DNA of 64,000 bases. It comes from Acidobacteriota bacterium (GTDB taxonomy: Bacteria; Acidobacteriota; Blastocatellia; Pyrinomonadales; Pyrinomonadaceae). Below the pieces are notes generated by a model that saw only the letters and a list, made by a program, of their open reading frames with translations, was not told the DNA's origin and made no database searches. Positions 16,325 to 25,923 of this stretch are shown one piece after another (position 1 is the first letter of the stretch; each line of letters opens with the position of its first letter). Location of the stretch: assembly GCA_018269075.1 (NCBI GenBank), contig JAFDVJ010000038.1, positions 1 through 64,000 of the forward strand. The letters run 5' to 3'. Made by a program: the position numbers and the translations under genes.

Positions 16325-17317
16325 TCAGGCTTTTTCGATCTGCGAGAGCTTGCGGACGTCGATCGTGATCGGCTCGTCCGGGCCGGTCTGGTTGTAGATA
16401 TTGGAGAATTTATAGCCGAACCTGATCTCGTCGACCTTGTAGGACGTGCGGGTGTGAACCGACTGCGCGAAGGTCTCGTCGATGCCGCTGATGAGAACGA
16501 TGATCTCGGCGTCGTTTTCCTGAAAATCCTTTTCCGTGCAGCCGTAAAGCGGCGAGTCCTCGTCGATCGGATGGACGATCGTCCACGAGAGCGGCAGAAA
16601 CGAAACTTTTTCGCGTTCGAGTCTGAGCAAATCGAAGCGCCGCGAGAGACTGCCGCCGTCTTCGACGAAACGCGCGTATAAAACCTGCGCCTTGAGCTCG
16701 ATGAGCTGGTTGTTGCGGTTGTTGACGAGCCGGAACATCAATCCCGTGAGGCCGCGATACGGCGCGACGATCGCGTTTTCGCTGAAGATGATCTTCGCTT
16801 CGGGCCGCGAAAAACGCGCGAAGACGAGTCCCGTGATGAGCGCGTTGGCGAGCAGGCTGTAATAGGATTCGAGCGTCACGAGGAGGTTCGGCACGATGCC
16901 GACCGGATGAATCGTCCCGTAGCCGATCGTCGCGAACGTCTGCACGCTGAAAAAGAAACCGCGCAGGAAGACGTTCTGCATCGGCAATTCGGACGTGTCG
17001 ATCAGCGCGCCGTCGCCGATCACCGCGTACAGCGTACCGAACACGAGATTGCTGAAAAAATACAAAAGCAGGACGAGCAGCAGAAACCGCGTCCACGACA
17101 TCGTCAGCAGATAATGATAAAGATTGAGCACCGACGCCGCGCGCAGACCGCGGCGCTGGACGTTGAACGAACCGTCGCGGTTGAGAAACCGCAGCCGCGT
17201 CTCGCGCGCGACCTTGTCGCCGAAGCCGAGATCGCGGTCCTGTTCCGAGAGGCTCGTCCCCATCGCCGACGTCCGGCCCAAAGAGATTTTCTGAACTATT
17301 GCTTCTTCTTCGGTCAT
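16325..17317 (-). CDS. KirBac-type inward-rectifier potassium channel
   Basis: A 330-residue channel. Residues about 1-60 are cytosolic and polar. The first membrane helix is about 76-100 (RFLLLVLLLYFFSNLVFGTLYAVI), followed by the pore helix and K+ filter at residues 130-135 (TIGYGT). The second helix is about 140-168 (VPNLLVTLESYYSLLANALI). The C-terminal 160 residues form the Kir-type beta-sandwich (NNQLIELKAQVLYARF, DAEIIVLISGIDETFAQSVHTRTSY). Bacterial Kir channels conduct K+ across the inner membrane and respond to lipids and pH. Size and domain order are complete. No other ion-transport gene is adjacent. Confidence 0.94.
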   Translation of the reverse strand: MTEEEAIVQKISLGRTSAMGTSLSEQDRDLGFGDKVARETRLRFLNRDGSFNVQRRGLRAASVLNLYHYLLTMSWTRFLLLVLLLYFFSNLVFGTLYAVIGDGALIDTSELPMQNVFLRGFFFSVQTFATIGYGTIHPVGIVPNLLVTLESYYSLLANALITGLVFARFSRPEAKIIFSENAIVAPYRGLTGLMFRLVNNRNNQLIELKAQVLYARFVEDGGSLSRRFDLLRLEREKVSFLPLSWTIVHPIDEDSPLYGCTEKDFQENDAEIIVLISGIDETFAQSVHTRTSYKVDEIRFGYKFSNIYNQTGPDEPITIDVRKLSQIEKA

Positions 17318-17407
17318 CGTATCGAATTTACAATTTTCGACCGGATAAAAGCAAAAACGCCTTCTCCCCGGGCCTCACGCCGGAAATCGCGGCGTCGAAC
17401 CGGCCGG

Positions 17408-18196
17408 CTATTGTCCGTCCAGTTCGGCGGCCTTTTTCTCGTCGGCTTCGGCGGCCGAAGTTTTACCGATTTTCCGGTAAGCCATCGCGCGGTATTTGTA
17501 ACCGCTCGCCCGGTACGGCACGAGCTCGATCGCGCGCGTAAAATCATCGATCGCCGGCGCGGTCCGGCCGAGATAAAAATAGCTCAGACCGCGTTCTTCA
17601 TAGCCGTCCGCCAGATACTCGTCGCTCGCGTTGCCGACCGAAATATAGCGATCGAGATCTTCGATCGCCTGCTCGTACTGGCGCGAGCGATAATAGCAGA
17701 CGGCCCGGTTGTAGTTGGCCTCGACGTTTTCGGGTTCGAGATCGATCGACCGGGTGAAATCGGCGATGCAGGAATCGTAATTCTTCTGCCCCATAAAAGC
17801 CCGGCCGCGGCCGAAATACGCGCCGGCGTTTTGATAGAGCCGGATCGATTTGTTGAAATCATCGATCGCGGCGTCGAGCTGCCCGAGCTGAACCTTGCAG
17901 TTTCCGCGGTTCCGGTAGCCGTCGGAAAGATATTCCTTGTTCTTGATGTTGAAGGCGACATATTGCGTGTAGGCCTCGACCGCCTCAGCGTACTGCTGAT
18001 TTTTCTGCAGCGCCAGACCGAGATTGTAATAGGCCTCCTCATCGTTCGGATTATTCCTGATCAGTTCCCGATTGTATCGGATCCGGCATTCATAATCGCG
18101 GTCGGCGCAGTCGCCGTTTTGCGCCGCAACGAAAAAGGCTCCGCCGACGATCGTCAGCAAGAGCCCGGCAATTTGCAAAAACCGAGATTTTTTCAT
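17408..18196 (-). CDS. Exported TPR-repeat protein
   Basis: A 262-residue protein with an N-terminal hydrophobic segment (LQIAGLLLTIVGGAFFVAA) and then about five tetratricopeptide repeats, for example NDEEAYYNLGLALQKNQQYA, DGYRNRGNCKVQLGQLDAAI, GAYFGRGRAFMGQKNYDSCI and VEANYNRAVCYYRSRQYEQA. TPR domains bind other proteins; it is probably anchored in or exported across the inner membrane. The ATG at 18196 has GGGAG 11 bases upstream and is preferred over an in-frame TTG at 18220. It follows the repeat-rich gap after the large oxidoreductase gene. No partner is apparent. Confidence 0.8.
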   Translation of the reverse strand: MKKSRFLQIAGLLLTIVGGAFFVAAQNGDCADRDYECRIRYNRELIRNNPNDEEAYYNLGLALQKNQQYAEAVEAYTQYVAFNIKNKEYLSDGYRNRGNCKVQLGQLDAAIDDFNKSIRLYQNAGAYFGRGRAFMGQKNYDSCIADFTRSIDLEPENVEANYNRAVCYYRSRQYEQAIEDLDRYISVGNASDEYLADGYEERGLSYFYLGRTAPAIDDFTRAIELVPYRASGYKYRAMAYRKIGKTSAAEADEKKAAELDGQ

Positions 18197-18328
18197 AATC
18201 GTTTCACTCCCATTAATCAAATAAAGCCACGATCGGGGGAAGGTAAACGCTGTTATTATTATATTTCTTATCGCCCCGCAAAGCGAGTTTTATCGCACCG
18301 CCAGGCAGTAAATTTACGGTATGAAAAG

Positions 18329-18531
18329 TTGGGAAGTTTAGGAAGTTTGGGAAGTTTGGGAAGTTTGGGAAGAAGACGTACAATCGGCTGTCAGCCGGTT
18401 GACAGGCGACAGCCTGTAAATACGCTTCACACCCGCGCGGCACGGCGACAAACCAACAGTTTGTCGGATAAAAAAAGGAAGTTCGGGAAGAAATCAACCA
18501 ACTTCCCAAACTTCCCAAACTTCCCGAACTT
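18329..18531. repeat. Composite element: GGAAGTTTG words bracketing a REP core
   Basis: The left arm (18329-18373) iterates the 9-bp word GGAAGTTTG. The right arm (about 18476-18531) carries its reverse complement, CTTCCCAAA. Between them is a REP-like core: GGCTGTCAGCC, CAGGCGACAGCCTG and CAACAGTTTGTCGG. The same architecture recurs at 35637-35830. The right arm ends immediately before the stop codon of the gene that ends at 18532. No ORF of its own. Confidence 0.75.
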
Positions 18532-21500
18532 TTAAACGGTTTGCGCCGCTTCCTGTTTGAAGATCCGGTCGAGCCACATATTGGTGAGCTTTTCCTGAAT
18601 CGAATTGGCGCGCAGCCGGTCGTTGAGATTTCGGAAATCGACGAAATCGAGCTGCTGATCCTGATTGAAGCAGGAAAAGACGAAAAATTCCTCGCCGGTG
18701 TGCGGGTTGACGTGCCGCTGGAGACACTGCGCGCAGACTTCCTTCATCATACACTGCATCGGCGAGTTGATCGACCCGATCGCCGTGTGGTTTTCCTTCA
18801 GATAAGGCTTCAAAACCGTGTAGCGCGCTTCCTTGACGCCGTTCATCATCCGGTCCGAGCCGATCGCGATGATCCGGTCGACGTCTTTGAGCTCGACGGT
18901 TTTCGCGCCCAGCTTCCCTTCGGCGTAGGCGATCATCGCCTGCACGATGTTGCCGCGAAAATGCGCGTCCTGCGGCCGCTGCGGTTCGATCTCGACGCCG
19001 AAATCGGTCGACCAGATGACCTGATCGGTCGCGTTTTCGATCTCTTCGCGCTTGTAGAGATCGGCGCCGTTTTTGTAGCCGGCGAAATAGATCACGCGGT
19101 TGTTCTTTTCGCGCAGCGCCTTCGCGATCGAGAAGAGCACGGCGTTGCCGAGACCGCCGCCGGCGAGCAGGACGGTTTCGTTTTCGGGGATCTCGGTCGG
19201 CGTGCCGGTCGGGCCCATCACGACGACTTCCTCGCCCTCCTTGAGATGCGCGCAGAGCCGCGACGACGTGCCCATTTCGAGCACGATCATCGAGAGCAGT
19301 CCCTTTTCGCGGTCGACCCACGCGCCGGTCAGCGCGAGGCCTTCCATCAGCAGCCGGCGGCCGCCGATGACCGGCGCGGTCGTTTCGAAGTTCTGAAGCC
19401 GGTAAAACTGTCCGGGCTCGAACTTGCGGGCCTGGAGCGGCGCTTTGACGATCACGTCGACGATCGTCGGCGTCAGCCGCTCGATCCTGACGACCGTCGC
19501 GCGCAGCTGTTCGTCGAGCGTCGCTTCGAGCCGGTCGAAGATCGCGTCCTTCTCGGGCTGCGGCAGCGCGCCGCGCGCCGCGAGCTCGTCGGCGAACAGA
19601 TCGACGACCCGCCGGTAGCCGAATTTGGCCGAAGCCATCGCCTTGACGACGTTGCCGGCGTACTGCGGGTGGTTGTCGCCGTAGTAGGAGATAAACTTGC
19701 CGTCCTTTTCGTAGGACGTGAAAAAGCCGGTCTCGCCCTTCGCCGCTTCGACCGCGTGGAACCGGCCGTCGCCGTTCTTTTCGAGCTTGAACGGCCGGAA
19801 AAACTGCCGCCATTCGTCGAGCTCGAACGTGCCCGGATTTTCCTTTTCGTAGATCACGTTCGGACTCGTCCCGGCGGCGACGCAGACGGTCCGCGCCGGA
19901 AACGTCTCGAACTCGCCCGTCCGCCCGAACTTGCCGGTTTCCGGATCGTAACTCTGCTTTTCGAAAACGAGCGCCCGGACCGCGCCGTATTCGTCCGGGA
20001 CGGCCTCGGTCGGCGACATCAGCTCGACGAAATCGATGCCCTCTTCGAACGCTTTCTGGATCTCCTCGTGGTTCAGGCGATACGCCGGCGAATCCTGCAG
20101 ACGCTTGCGGTAGACGAGCGAAACGCCGCCCCAGCTCTTCAAAAGCGGCACGAAATTCGGCAGCTCGCCGGCCGCCGCCGCGCGCTTGCGTTCTTCGCGG
20201 AGCGCCCGGCCGTGGACGAGAAACTCGCCGAAGATCTTTTTCTCTTCGTCGTCGAACGCCGCCCACGCCGCTTCCTCGCCGCGGTCGTCGCAGACCGCTT
20301 CGAAGTTTTCGAGCATCTTTTCGACCTGCACCGGATAGTAGGCCAGCAGTTCGGTCGCCGTGTCGATGCCGGTCAGACCGCCGCCGATGACGACCGCCGG
20401 CAGCCGCACCTGCAGGTTCGAGAGCGTGTCTTTCTTAAACGCGCCCGTCAACTGCAGCGCCATCAGGAAATCCGACGCCTTGCGGATGCCGCGGATCAGG
20501 TTGTTCTTCATCGGGACGATCGTCGGCCGGCCCGCGCCGGTCGCGATCGCGATGTGATCAAAGCCGTAGCTCCACGCGTCGTCGATCGACAGCGTGCCGC
20601 CGAACCGGACGCCGCCGTAAGCGCGGAAACGCTTGCGGCGAAACAGCATCAGCTGCATCATCGTCAGAAAATTCTTGTCCCAGCGGACCGTGATGCCGTA
20701 TTCCGAGACGCCGCCGAAGCCCGAGAGAATCCGCTCGTCGAGGTCGCCGGCGATCTCCGAGATCTCGCGGATCGGCTTCGGACAGGTCTTGCCGAGATCG
20801 CCCGTCCAGGCGACCGGCAGCGGCTCGATCTTGAGGCCGTCGATGCCGACGACGCCGAAGCCTTCGTTGAGAAGATAATGCGAAAGCGTGTAGCCGGCCG
20901 GCCCGAGGCCGACGACGAGCACGTTTTTGCCGTTGTACGGGAGCTGATACGGGCGTTTCGCGTTCAAAGGGTTCCAGCGCGTCAGCAGATTGTAGATCTC
21001 GAAGCCGTACGGCAGATCCAAAACGTCCGTGAGGCTCGCCGTTTCCGCGAGCGGAATGTTGACCGGCTCCTGTTTCTGGAAGATGCAGCCCTTCATACAG
21101 TCGTTGCAGATGCGGTGGCCGGTGCCGGCGCACATCGGGTTGTCGAGCGTCACCAAAGCGAGCGAAGCGATCGAGTCGCCGCGCTTTTTCATCAGGTGCA
21201 TTTCCGAGATCTTTTCGTCGAGCGGGCAGCCCTCGGTCTTGATGCCGAGCGGGTTGCGCTTCGGCGCGCCGTCCTTTTCGCGGAGGCCCGTCGAGCACGA
21301 ATCCTTGTCGCGCTCGTGGCAGATCATACAGTAATCGATCTCGTAGAGCGCGTCGCGCATCGTGCCGCGGTCGTCGGTCAGCTTAAAACCGTCGCGGCGG
21401 CGCATCGCTTCGTCGCGGCCGCGCATAATGTTGTGGAGCTTCGGCTCGGGATGGATCAGATGCACGAGATTCTGGTAATCGAGCGGGTGCGGAACGCGGA

Positions 21501-22245
21501 AGGCGTGCCATTTCTTTTTGCGGCCGTGAAACTGGATCGCCGACCACGCTTCGAGCATCTGAAGAACGGCCTTGATCTGAAGGAGCTCGCCCGCGCCTTC
21601 GAGCTCGATGATCAGACGCTCGAAAACGCGGCCGAAGGTCTTGTCTTTGAGCTTGTCGTACGCCTGCACGATCCGGTTGAGCGTCGCCCGGACGTCGGCC
21701 GTGATCTCCTGATTCTTCGTCAGGACTTCCTCGGCGGCGACGAGCTTGTCGACGATGTAGGCGACCGCGAGCTCTTCGTCGTAAACGAGCGCTTCGTCGA
21801 AGGCCGCGAACTTCAGCTCGCGCAGCGCTTCCGACAGCTCGGCTTCATCGAGCGCGGCCGCTTTTTCGGCCGGATATTTCTTGATCGCGCGGCGCTGGAC
21901 GAAAAACTTGTACTTCCAGATCGGATCCTGCCCGGTGATCTCGCGTTCGAGCTGCTCGCGCTCGCGCGTGATGCCGAACATCTTCGCAATAAAGCGCGAC
22001 AGGTACGGCGCGGAATCGGTCAGGATGTTCGATTCGACGCGCTTTTCGTAGCCTTCGCCGGCGGCCTCGATATATTTGGTCAGCGCTTCGTGCAGCAGCG
22101 CGTTGTCGGTTTTTAATTCGTCGTAAAACTTTTCGGCCAGCTCGCGGAGCCTGCCGGCGTCGAATAAATCTGAAAATTTAAAGCCGGCCACGCCGAGATC
22201 GAAATCGTGATTTAAATAAGTTTCTTGATCGGAAATCGCAGTCAT
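18532..22245 (-). CDS. Large Fe-S flavoprotein: NfnB/GltD-like plus PyrK-like fusion
   Basis: A 1237-residue fusion. Residues 1-300 are helical and unlike any domain I can name. Residues about 300-410 are Cys-rich (CMICHERDKDSC, GCPLDE, MCAGTGHRICNDCMKGC), in the position of the Fe-S region of GltD/NfnB-type subunits. Then comes an FAD-binding GxGPAG motif (VLVVGLGPAGYTLSHYLL), followed by a second nucleotide-binding motif (AVVIGGGLTGIDTATELL). From about 930 it matches the PyrK/ferredoxin-reductase type (VVRIERLTPTIVDVIV, FEPGQFYRLQNFE, VLLAGGGLGNAVLFSIAKAL) and ends with a C-x5-C-x2-C 2Fe-2S cluster (CMMKEVCAQC). It probably moves electrons between NAD(P)H and another acceptor; substrate unknown. 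Single gene, divergent from the Wzz/kinase gene. Confidence 0.75.
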   Translation of the reverse strand: MTAISDQETYLNHDFDLGVAGFKFSDLFDAGRLRELAEKFYDELKTDNALLHEALTKYIEAAGEGYEKRVESNILTDSAPYLSRFIAKMFGITREREQLEREITGQDPIWKYKFFVQRRAIKKYPAEKAAALDEAELSEALRELKFAAFDEALVYDEELAVAYIVDKLVAAEEVLTKNQEITADVRATLNRIVQAYDKLKDKTFGRVFERLIIELEGAGELLQIKAVLQMLEAWSAIQFHGRKKKWHAFRVPHPLDYQNLVHLIHPEPKLHNIMRGRDEAMRRRDGFKLTDDRGTMRDALYEIDYCMICHERDKDSCSTGLREKDGAPKRNPLGIKTEGCPLDEKISEMHLMKKRGDSIASLALVTLDNPMCAGTGHRICNDCMKGCIFQKQEPVNIPLAETASLTDVLDLPYGFEIYNLLTRWNPLNAKRPYQLPYNGKNVLVVGLGPAGYTLSHYLLNEGFGVVGIDGLKIEPLPVAWTGDLGKTCPKPIREISEIAGDLDERILSGFGGVSEYGITVRWDKNFLTMMQLMLFRRKRFRAYGGVRFGGTLSIDDAWSYGFDHIAIATGAGRPTIVPMKNNLIRGIRKASDFLMALQLTGAFKKDTLSNLQVRLPAVVIGGGLTGIDTATELLAYYPVQVEKMLENFEAVCDDRGEEAAWAAFDDEEKKIFGEFLVHGRALREERKRAAAAGELPNFVPLLKSWGGVSLVYRKRLQDSPAYRLNHEEIQKAFEEGIDFVELMSPTEAVPDEYGAVRALVFEKQSYDPETGKFGRTGEFETFPARTVCVAAGTSPNVIYEKENPGTFELDEWRQFFRPFKLEKNGDGRFHAVEAAKGETGFFTSYEKDGKFISYYGDNHPQYAGNVVKAMASAKFGYRRVVDLFADELAARGALPQPEKDAIFDRLEATLDEQLRATVVRIERLTPTIVDVIVKAPLQARKFEPGQFYRLQNFETTAPVIGGRRLLMEGLALTGAWVDREKGLLSMIVLEMGTSSRLCAHLKEGEEVVVMGPTGTPTEIPENETVLLAGGGLGNAVLFSIAKALREKNNRVIYFAGYKNGADLYKREEIENATDQVIWSTDFGVEIEPQRPQDAHFRGNIVQAMIAYAEGKLGAKTVELKDVDRIIAIGSDRMMNGVKEARYTVLKPYLKENHTAIGSINSPMQCMMKEVCAQCLQRHVNPHTGEEFFVFSCFNQDQQLDFVDFRNLNDRLRANSIQEKLTNMWLDRIFKQEAAQTV

Positions 22246-22483
22246 ATAAGTTTATAAATTGAAAAATGCCAAAAATTTGCCAAACGAAAATTATACCATC
22301 GCGGCTTTTGCGCGAACAAAAGGACGGCCGCGCGCGAGGGCGATTTTTTTTGCCTTGAGCGCAAAAAAATTGTATATTTTCAGATATTTGTTAAAAATCG
22401 ACGGATAAAGCCGGGGCAAATGTGTTATAAAAGTAGTTTTGCCGCTGTGCGTCGAAAATTTTAGAGTTTTATCGAGTAATTAT
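22246..22483 (+). promoter_or_regulatory. Divergent promoter region; TATAAA-type -10
   Basis: AT-rich gap of 238 bp between two divergent genes. A TGTGTTATAAAAG sequence has its TATAAA at 22426-22431, about 50 bases before the ATG at 22484; the same TGTGTTATAA string forms the presumed -10 of the ArsR gene. No clear -35 element was found. Nothing else stands out. Confidence 0.35.
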
Positions 22484-25006
22484 ATGGACAAAGACGAGCG
22501 ACTGATTCCTGTGCCGACGGCCAAGGAAGTGCAGCTTTCCACCCACGAATATCCGGCGGCCTACTCGCCGATCTACGAAGAGGACGGTTTCAGCGAACAG
22601 CGTTCGCTCCGCGAATATTTCAACGTCGTCTACAAGCGGCTCCCGCTGATCCTCGCGCTGTCGATCGTCGTCACGTCGATCGTCGCGTTTTATATGTATC
22701 GCCAGCCCTCGCAGTACGAATCGTCGACGACGCTGCTGATCGAGCCGCCGCGTCCGAAGGTGACGTCCAAAGATTCGATCAATATCAACTTCGGCGGCGA
22801 CGCCAACTACACCAACACGCAGCTCAAGCTCCTCCAGAATCCCGATCTGATGCGCGACGTCGTGATCCGGCTCGGACTGCACCGCGACCCGAATCTGTTC
22901 GCCAACCAGAACAAAGGCATTCTGGCGACGCTGCGCGCGCTGTTTTCGGGCGACAAGGCCAAGACCGAAAAGGAATCGTCGCTCCCGCTGCTGACCGAAA
23001 ACAACGATTCGTCCGACTCGAAAAACGAGGTCCAGCTGACGACCGAAGAGCGCGAGCGCGCCGAAAACTACGCGGCCATTCTGCTCGGCGGCCTGCGCAT
23101 CGAGCCGGTCGAAAAGACGAATCTCGTCAATCTCAGCATCCAGAGCACGAACGCCGATCTCTGCCCGAAGGTCGCCGATATGACGGCGGATCTCTTTATC
23201 GAGAAAAATGCCGATCGCGAAATGAGCGGCGGCAGGGCCAATCTCGAAAAGCTCACCAATTCGATCGACGAGCTGCGCAATACGATCACCAATCAGGAGT
23301 CCGAGCTGATCAATCTCCTGCGCGGCAGCGATCTGCCCTTGCAGGAAAAAGGCGGCGACTTTCGCAACAGCGCGCTGCAGACGCTTTACACGCAGTATCA
23401 GGACGCCAAAAACGAGCGCCTGAAGATCGAAGCGCGCTATAACACGGCTCTTCAGGCCAACAACCGCGGCGAGGGCACCAATATTCCCGATCTGACCGAC
23501 AGCAAGATCTATCAGGAAACCGTCCGGCTCAACACCGAGCGCAAGGCCAAACTGCAGGACGAGATCCGCAACGTCGACAAGCAGATCCAGGACGAGGAAA
23601 CCAGCCTCGCCGCGCTCCGCACGAAATACACGGACGATTATCCGAAAGTCCGCGAAACCATCGCGAAAATCCAGAACCTCAAAGACTATAAGGTCAAACG
23701 CGAGCAGGAAGTGACCGAAACGATCGCCCGCGACCAGAAAAAAATGGAGAAGGACGCCGTCGGCGGGGCGCTGGTCGCCTTAAAATCGCAGCTCGACGCC
23801 GCCCAGAAACGCGAGGCCCAGCTTTACGCGGGCTACCAGAACGAAGAGCAGAAAGCGAATTTCGAAGGCCAGCAGGAAACCAAGCTGATCACGCTCAAAC
23901 GCGAGATCGAAACCAACCGCGGCCTGCTCGACACCTACACGCAGCGCCAGAAGGAACAGGAGCTCGCGATCAGCAGCGGCAAGCCGGAAAATCTGAAGGT
24001 CACGACCAACGCGATCAAGCCGGGCGGCCCGATCGGACCGCAGCGGACGCGCAACATCATCGTCGCGTTTCTCGTCTCGCTCGCCGCCGGCATCGGTCTC
24101 GCGTTCCTGCTCGATTATCTCGACGATTCGATCCGCACGTCGGACGACGTCGGCCGTCATCTCGGCCTGCCGACGCTCGCGCTGATCCCGCACCAGACGT
24201 CGAACGAAAAACGCAAGCTCGCGCTCGCCACGAAAAACGGCGGCAACACGTCGATGGCGCTCGTCGCGCTCGAAGACACGCGCTCGGCGATGGCCGAAGC
24301 CTACCGCCACCTGCGGACGTCGCTCCTCTTCTCGTCGGCCGGCAAACCGCCGCAGACGATCCTCGTGACCTCGTCGCAGCCCTCGGAAGGCAAGACGACG
24401 ACCGCGATCAACACCGCGATCACGCTCGCGCAGTCGGGCGCCGACGTCGTGATCATCGACTGCGACCTGCGCCGCCCGCGTCTGCACAGTCATTTCAACC
24501 TCGAAAACTCGGTCGGTCTGACGAATTATTTGTCGGGCGAGAAGAACACCGAGCTGATGATGAAGCCGTATCCGGGCCTGCCGAAGATGAAGATCATCAC
24601 GAGCGGCCCGATCCCGCCGAACCCGGCCGAGCTTTTGAGCTCACACGAGATGAAGAACCTGCTCCAATTCCTGCGCGGCAACTTCAAGCACGTGATCATC
24701 GACTCGCCGCCGGCGATCTCGTTCACCGACGCGGCGATTCTCTCGACGCTCGTCGACGGCGTCGTGCTCGTCGCGATGGCCGGCAAGAGCTCGATCCACC
24801 TGATGCGGCGCTTCAAACAGCGGCTCTCGAACATCGGCGCGCGGATCTACGGCGTCGTCCTCAACGGCATCAAGTCCGACTCGGTCGAATACGGCTATTA
24901 CGGCTACGGCTACACTTACAACTATTACGCGACGCCCGAGGACGATTCGACGCCGCTCATGGAAAACGTCGAAAAAGCGGCGTCGATCCACGACACGAAG
25001 AGCTAG
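22484..25006 (+). CDS. Wzz-domain BY-type tyrosine autokinase
   Basis: An 840-residue polysaccharide co-polymerase fused to a bacterial tyrosine kinase. Helix 1 (KRLPLILALSIVVTSIVAFYM) and helix 2 (IIVAFLVSLAAGIGLAFLLDYL) flank a periplasmic Wzz domain with long coiled coils. The cytosolic kinase has Walker A (SSQPSEGKTTTA), Walker A' (VVIIDCDLRRPR) and Walker B (VIIDSPPA), then a C-terminal tyrosine cluster (EYGYYGYGYTYNYY) for autophosphorylation. Such proteins set chain length in Wzy-dependent exopolysaccharide or capsule export. The upstream frame extends to 22439, but ATG 22484 (MDKDERLIP) is the natural start. No glycosyltransferases adjoin; the rfb genes lie 10 kb away. Confidence 0.93.
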   Translation: MDKDERLIPVPTAKEVQLSTHEYPAAYSPIYEEDGFSEQRSLREYFNVVYKRLPLILALSIVVTSIVAFYMYRQPSQYESSTTLLIEPPRPKVTSKDSININFGGDANYTNTQLKLLQNPDLMRDVVIRLGLHRDPNLFANQNKGILATLRALFSGDKAKTEKESSLPLLTENNDSSDSKNEVQLTTEERERAENYAAILLGGLRIEPVEKTNLVNLSIQSTNADLCPKVADMTADLFIEKNADREMSGGRANLEKLTNSIDELRNTITNQESELINLLRGSDLPLQEKGGDFRNSALQTLYTQYQDAKNERLKIEARYNTALQANNRGEGTNIPDLTDSKIYQETVRLNTERKAKLQDEIRNVDKQIQDEETSLAALRTKYTDDYPKVRETIAKIQNLKDYKVKREQEVTETIARDQKKMEKDAVGGALVALKSQLDAAQKREAQLYAGYQNEEQKANFEGQQETKLITLKREIETNRGLLDTYTQRQKEQELAISSGKPENLKVTTNAIKPGGPIGPQRTRNIIVAFLVSLAAGIGLAFLLDYLDDSIRTSDDVGRHLGLPTLALIPHQTSNEKRKLALATKNGGNTSMALVALEDTRSAMAEAYRHLRTSLLFSSAGKPPQTILVTSSQPSEGKTTTAINTAITLAQSGADVVIIDCDLRRPRLHSHFNLENSVGLTNYLSGEKNTELMMKPYPGLPKMKIITSGPIPPNPAELLSSHEMKNLLQFLRGNFKHVIIDSPPAISFTDAAILSTLVDGVVLVAMAGKSSIHLMRRFKQRLSNIGARIYGVVLNGIKSDSVEYGYYGYGYTYNYYATPEDDSTPLMENVEKAASIHDTKS

Positions 25007-25013
25007 AAATGGA

Positions 25014-25090
25014 GAATCCCGAGAAGGGGAGAAAGAGAGAAAGGGAGAAAGGGAGAAGGGGAGACGATCGAATGTTTCGAATCGTCTCCC
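25014..25090. repeat. GAGAAAGG words with terminal hairpin
   Basis: Five to six 8-bp words of the type GAGAAAGG/GAGAAGGG (25018-25062) are followed by GGGGAGACGAT ... ATCGTCTCCCC, a hairpin of about 33 bp. The array begins about 10 bp after the stop codon of the kinase gene. The same word family lies at 36868-37050 and inside purL at 51463. Confidence 0.65.
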
Positions 25091-25170
25091 CCTTTCGCAT
25101 TGTATTTTTTTGGTCGAAATTGTCGTCTCGGAAATGTTCCGACAACCCGGATTAAACGAAAATCAGCCGG

Positions 25171-25405
25171 CTCCAAAAACACAGCTTCCGACTCCAAAAA
25201 CACAGCCTCCGACTCCAAAAACACAGCTTCCGATCGTAAAAACACAGCTTCCGATCGTAAAAACACAGCCTCCGATCGTAAAAACACAGCTTCCGAATGC
25301 CAAAACACAGCTTCCGAATGCAAAAACACAGCTTCCGACTCCAAAAACACAGCTTCCGACTCCAAAAATACAACCGCCGAATCAAAAAAAACAGCTTCCG
25401 ACCAG
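25171..25405. repeat. 21-bp minisatellite with A-tracts, about 11 units
   Basis: Units are CTTCCG, a variable 5-base block, then an A-rich AAAAACACAG end. The variable block changes in runs (ACTCC twice, ATCGT three times, AATGC twice, ACTCC twice), a sign of local duplication. The A5 tract recurs every 21 bp. All six frames are nearly free of stops, so several long ORFs cross it; none has coding character outside the array. A solo unit lies at 25687-25707 in the otherwise featureless 340-bp stretch before the next gene. Confidence 0.85.
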
Positions 25406-25516
25406 AACTGTTCGGCACGATCATTGCTCAAACGCAGTTTTAATGATTTTTGAGACAAAACGCCGCCAAATTTGCCGGGAACTGAAAAGCCCGGCCGGCG
25501 AGCGGTTGTTTTTCGG

Positions 25517-25585
25517 TCCACCAAAAACACCAAAAACACTAAAAAGACACGAAACAAATTTAGTGTTTTTGGTGTTTTTGGTGGA
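25517..25585. repeat. CACCAAAAA-word hairpin
   Basis: TCCACCAAAAACACCAAAAA words pair with GGTGTTTTTGGTGGA around an AAATT loop. Same family as the hairpins at 2.8, 4.4 and 43.9 kb. It stands between the 21-bp array and a solo copy of the array unit. Confidence 0.65.
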
Positions 25586-25923
25586 TAAAACCAGTTGTTC
25601 GCCGTGCTGACGAATCAAATTAAATCGAAAACGCGGTTCCCGAACGAATCGCTGCGCCGGTCAATTACCGTGCCGAACAACTCTGGCTTCCGACTCCCAA
25701 AACACAGTCGGTAAATAATCCTCGAATCAAATCGATTGAAAGAGTTTTTGAAACCGCCGCCGGCTTTCTTCGGAAACCCGATCGGCCGGCCTTGTGCCCG
25801 CTTCGCTTTAATTTACAGGTCGCACCCAATCTTTTATCATTGACTGATCCAACGGAAAAGCCGGGCAGGTCAAATATTTACCGGATGTCGGATTAAACCT
25901 TACGAAGTTTGTTTTTTTTAACA

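Noticed and set aside
18541-22116. Plus-strand gene of about 1190 codons opposite the large oxidoreductase
   Set aside because: The minus-strand protein has clear domain motifs throughout. The antisense frame is open owing to GC-rich codon usage and decodes to Arg/Asp-rich sequence without motifs.
25100-25453. Small repeat-protein gene across the A-tract array
   Set aside because: Both strands and most frames are open because the 21-bp unit happens to lack stops. No ribosome-binding site, and sequence outside the array lacks coding character.
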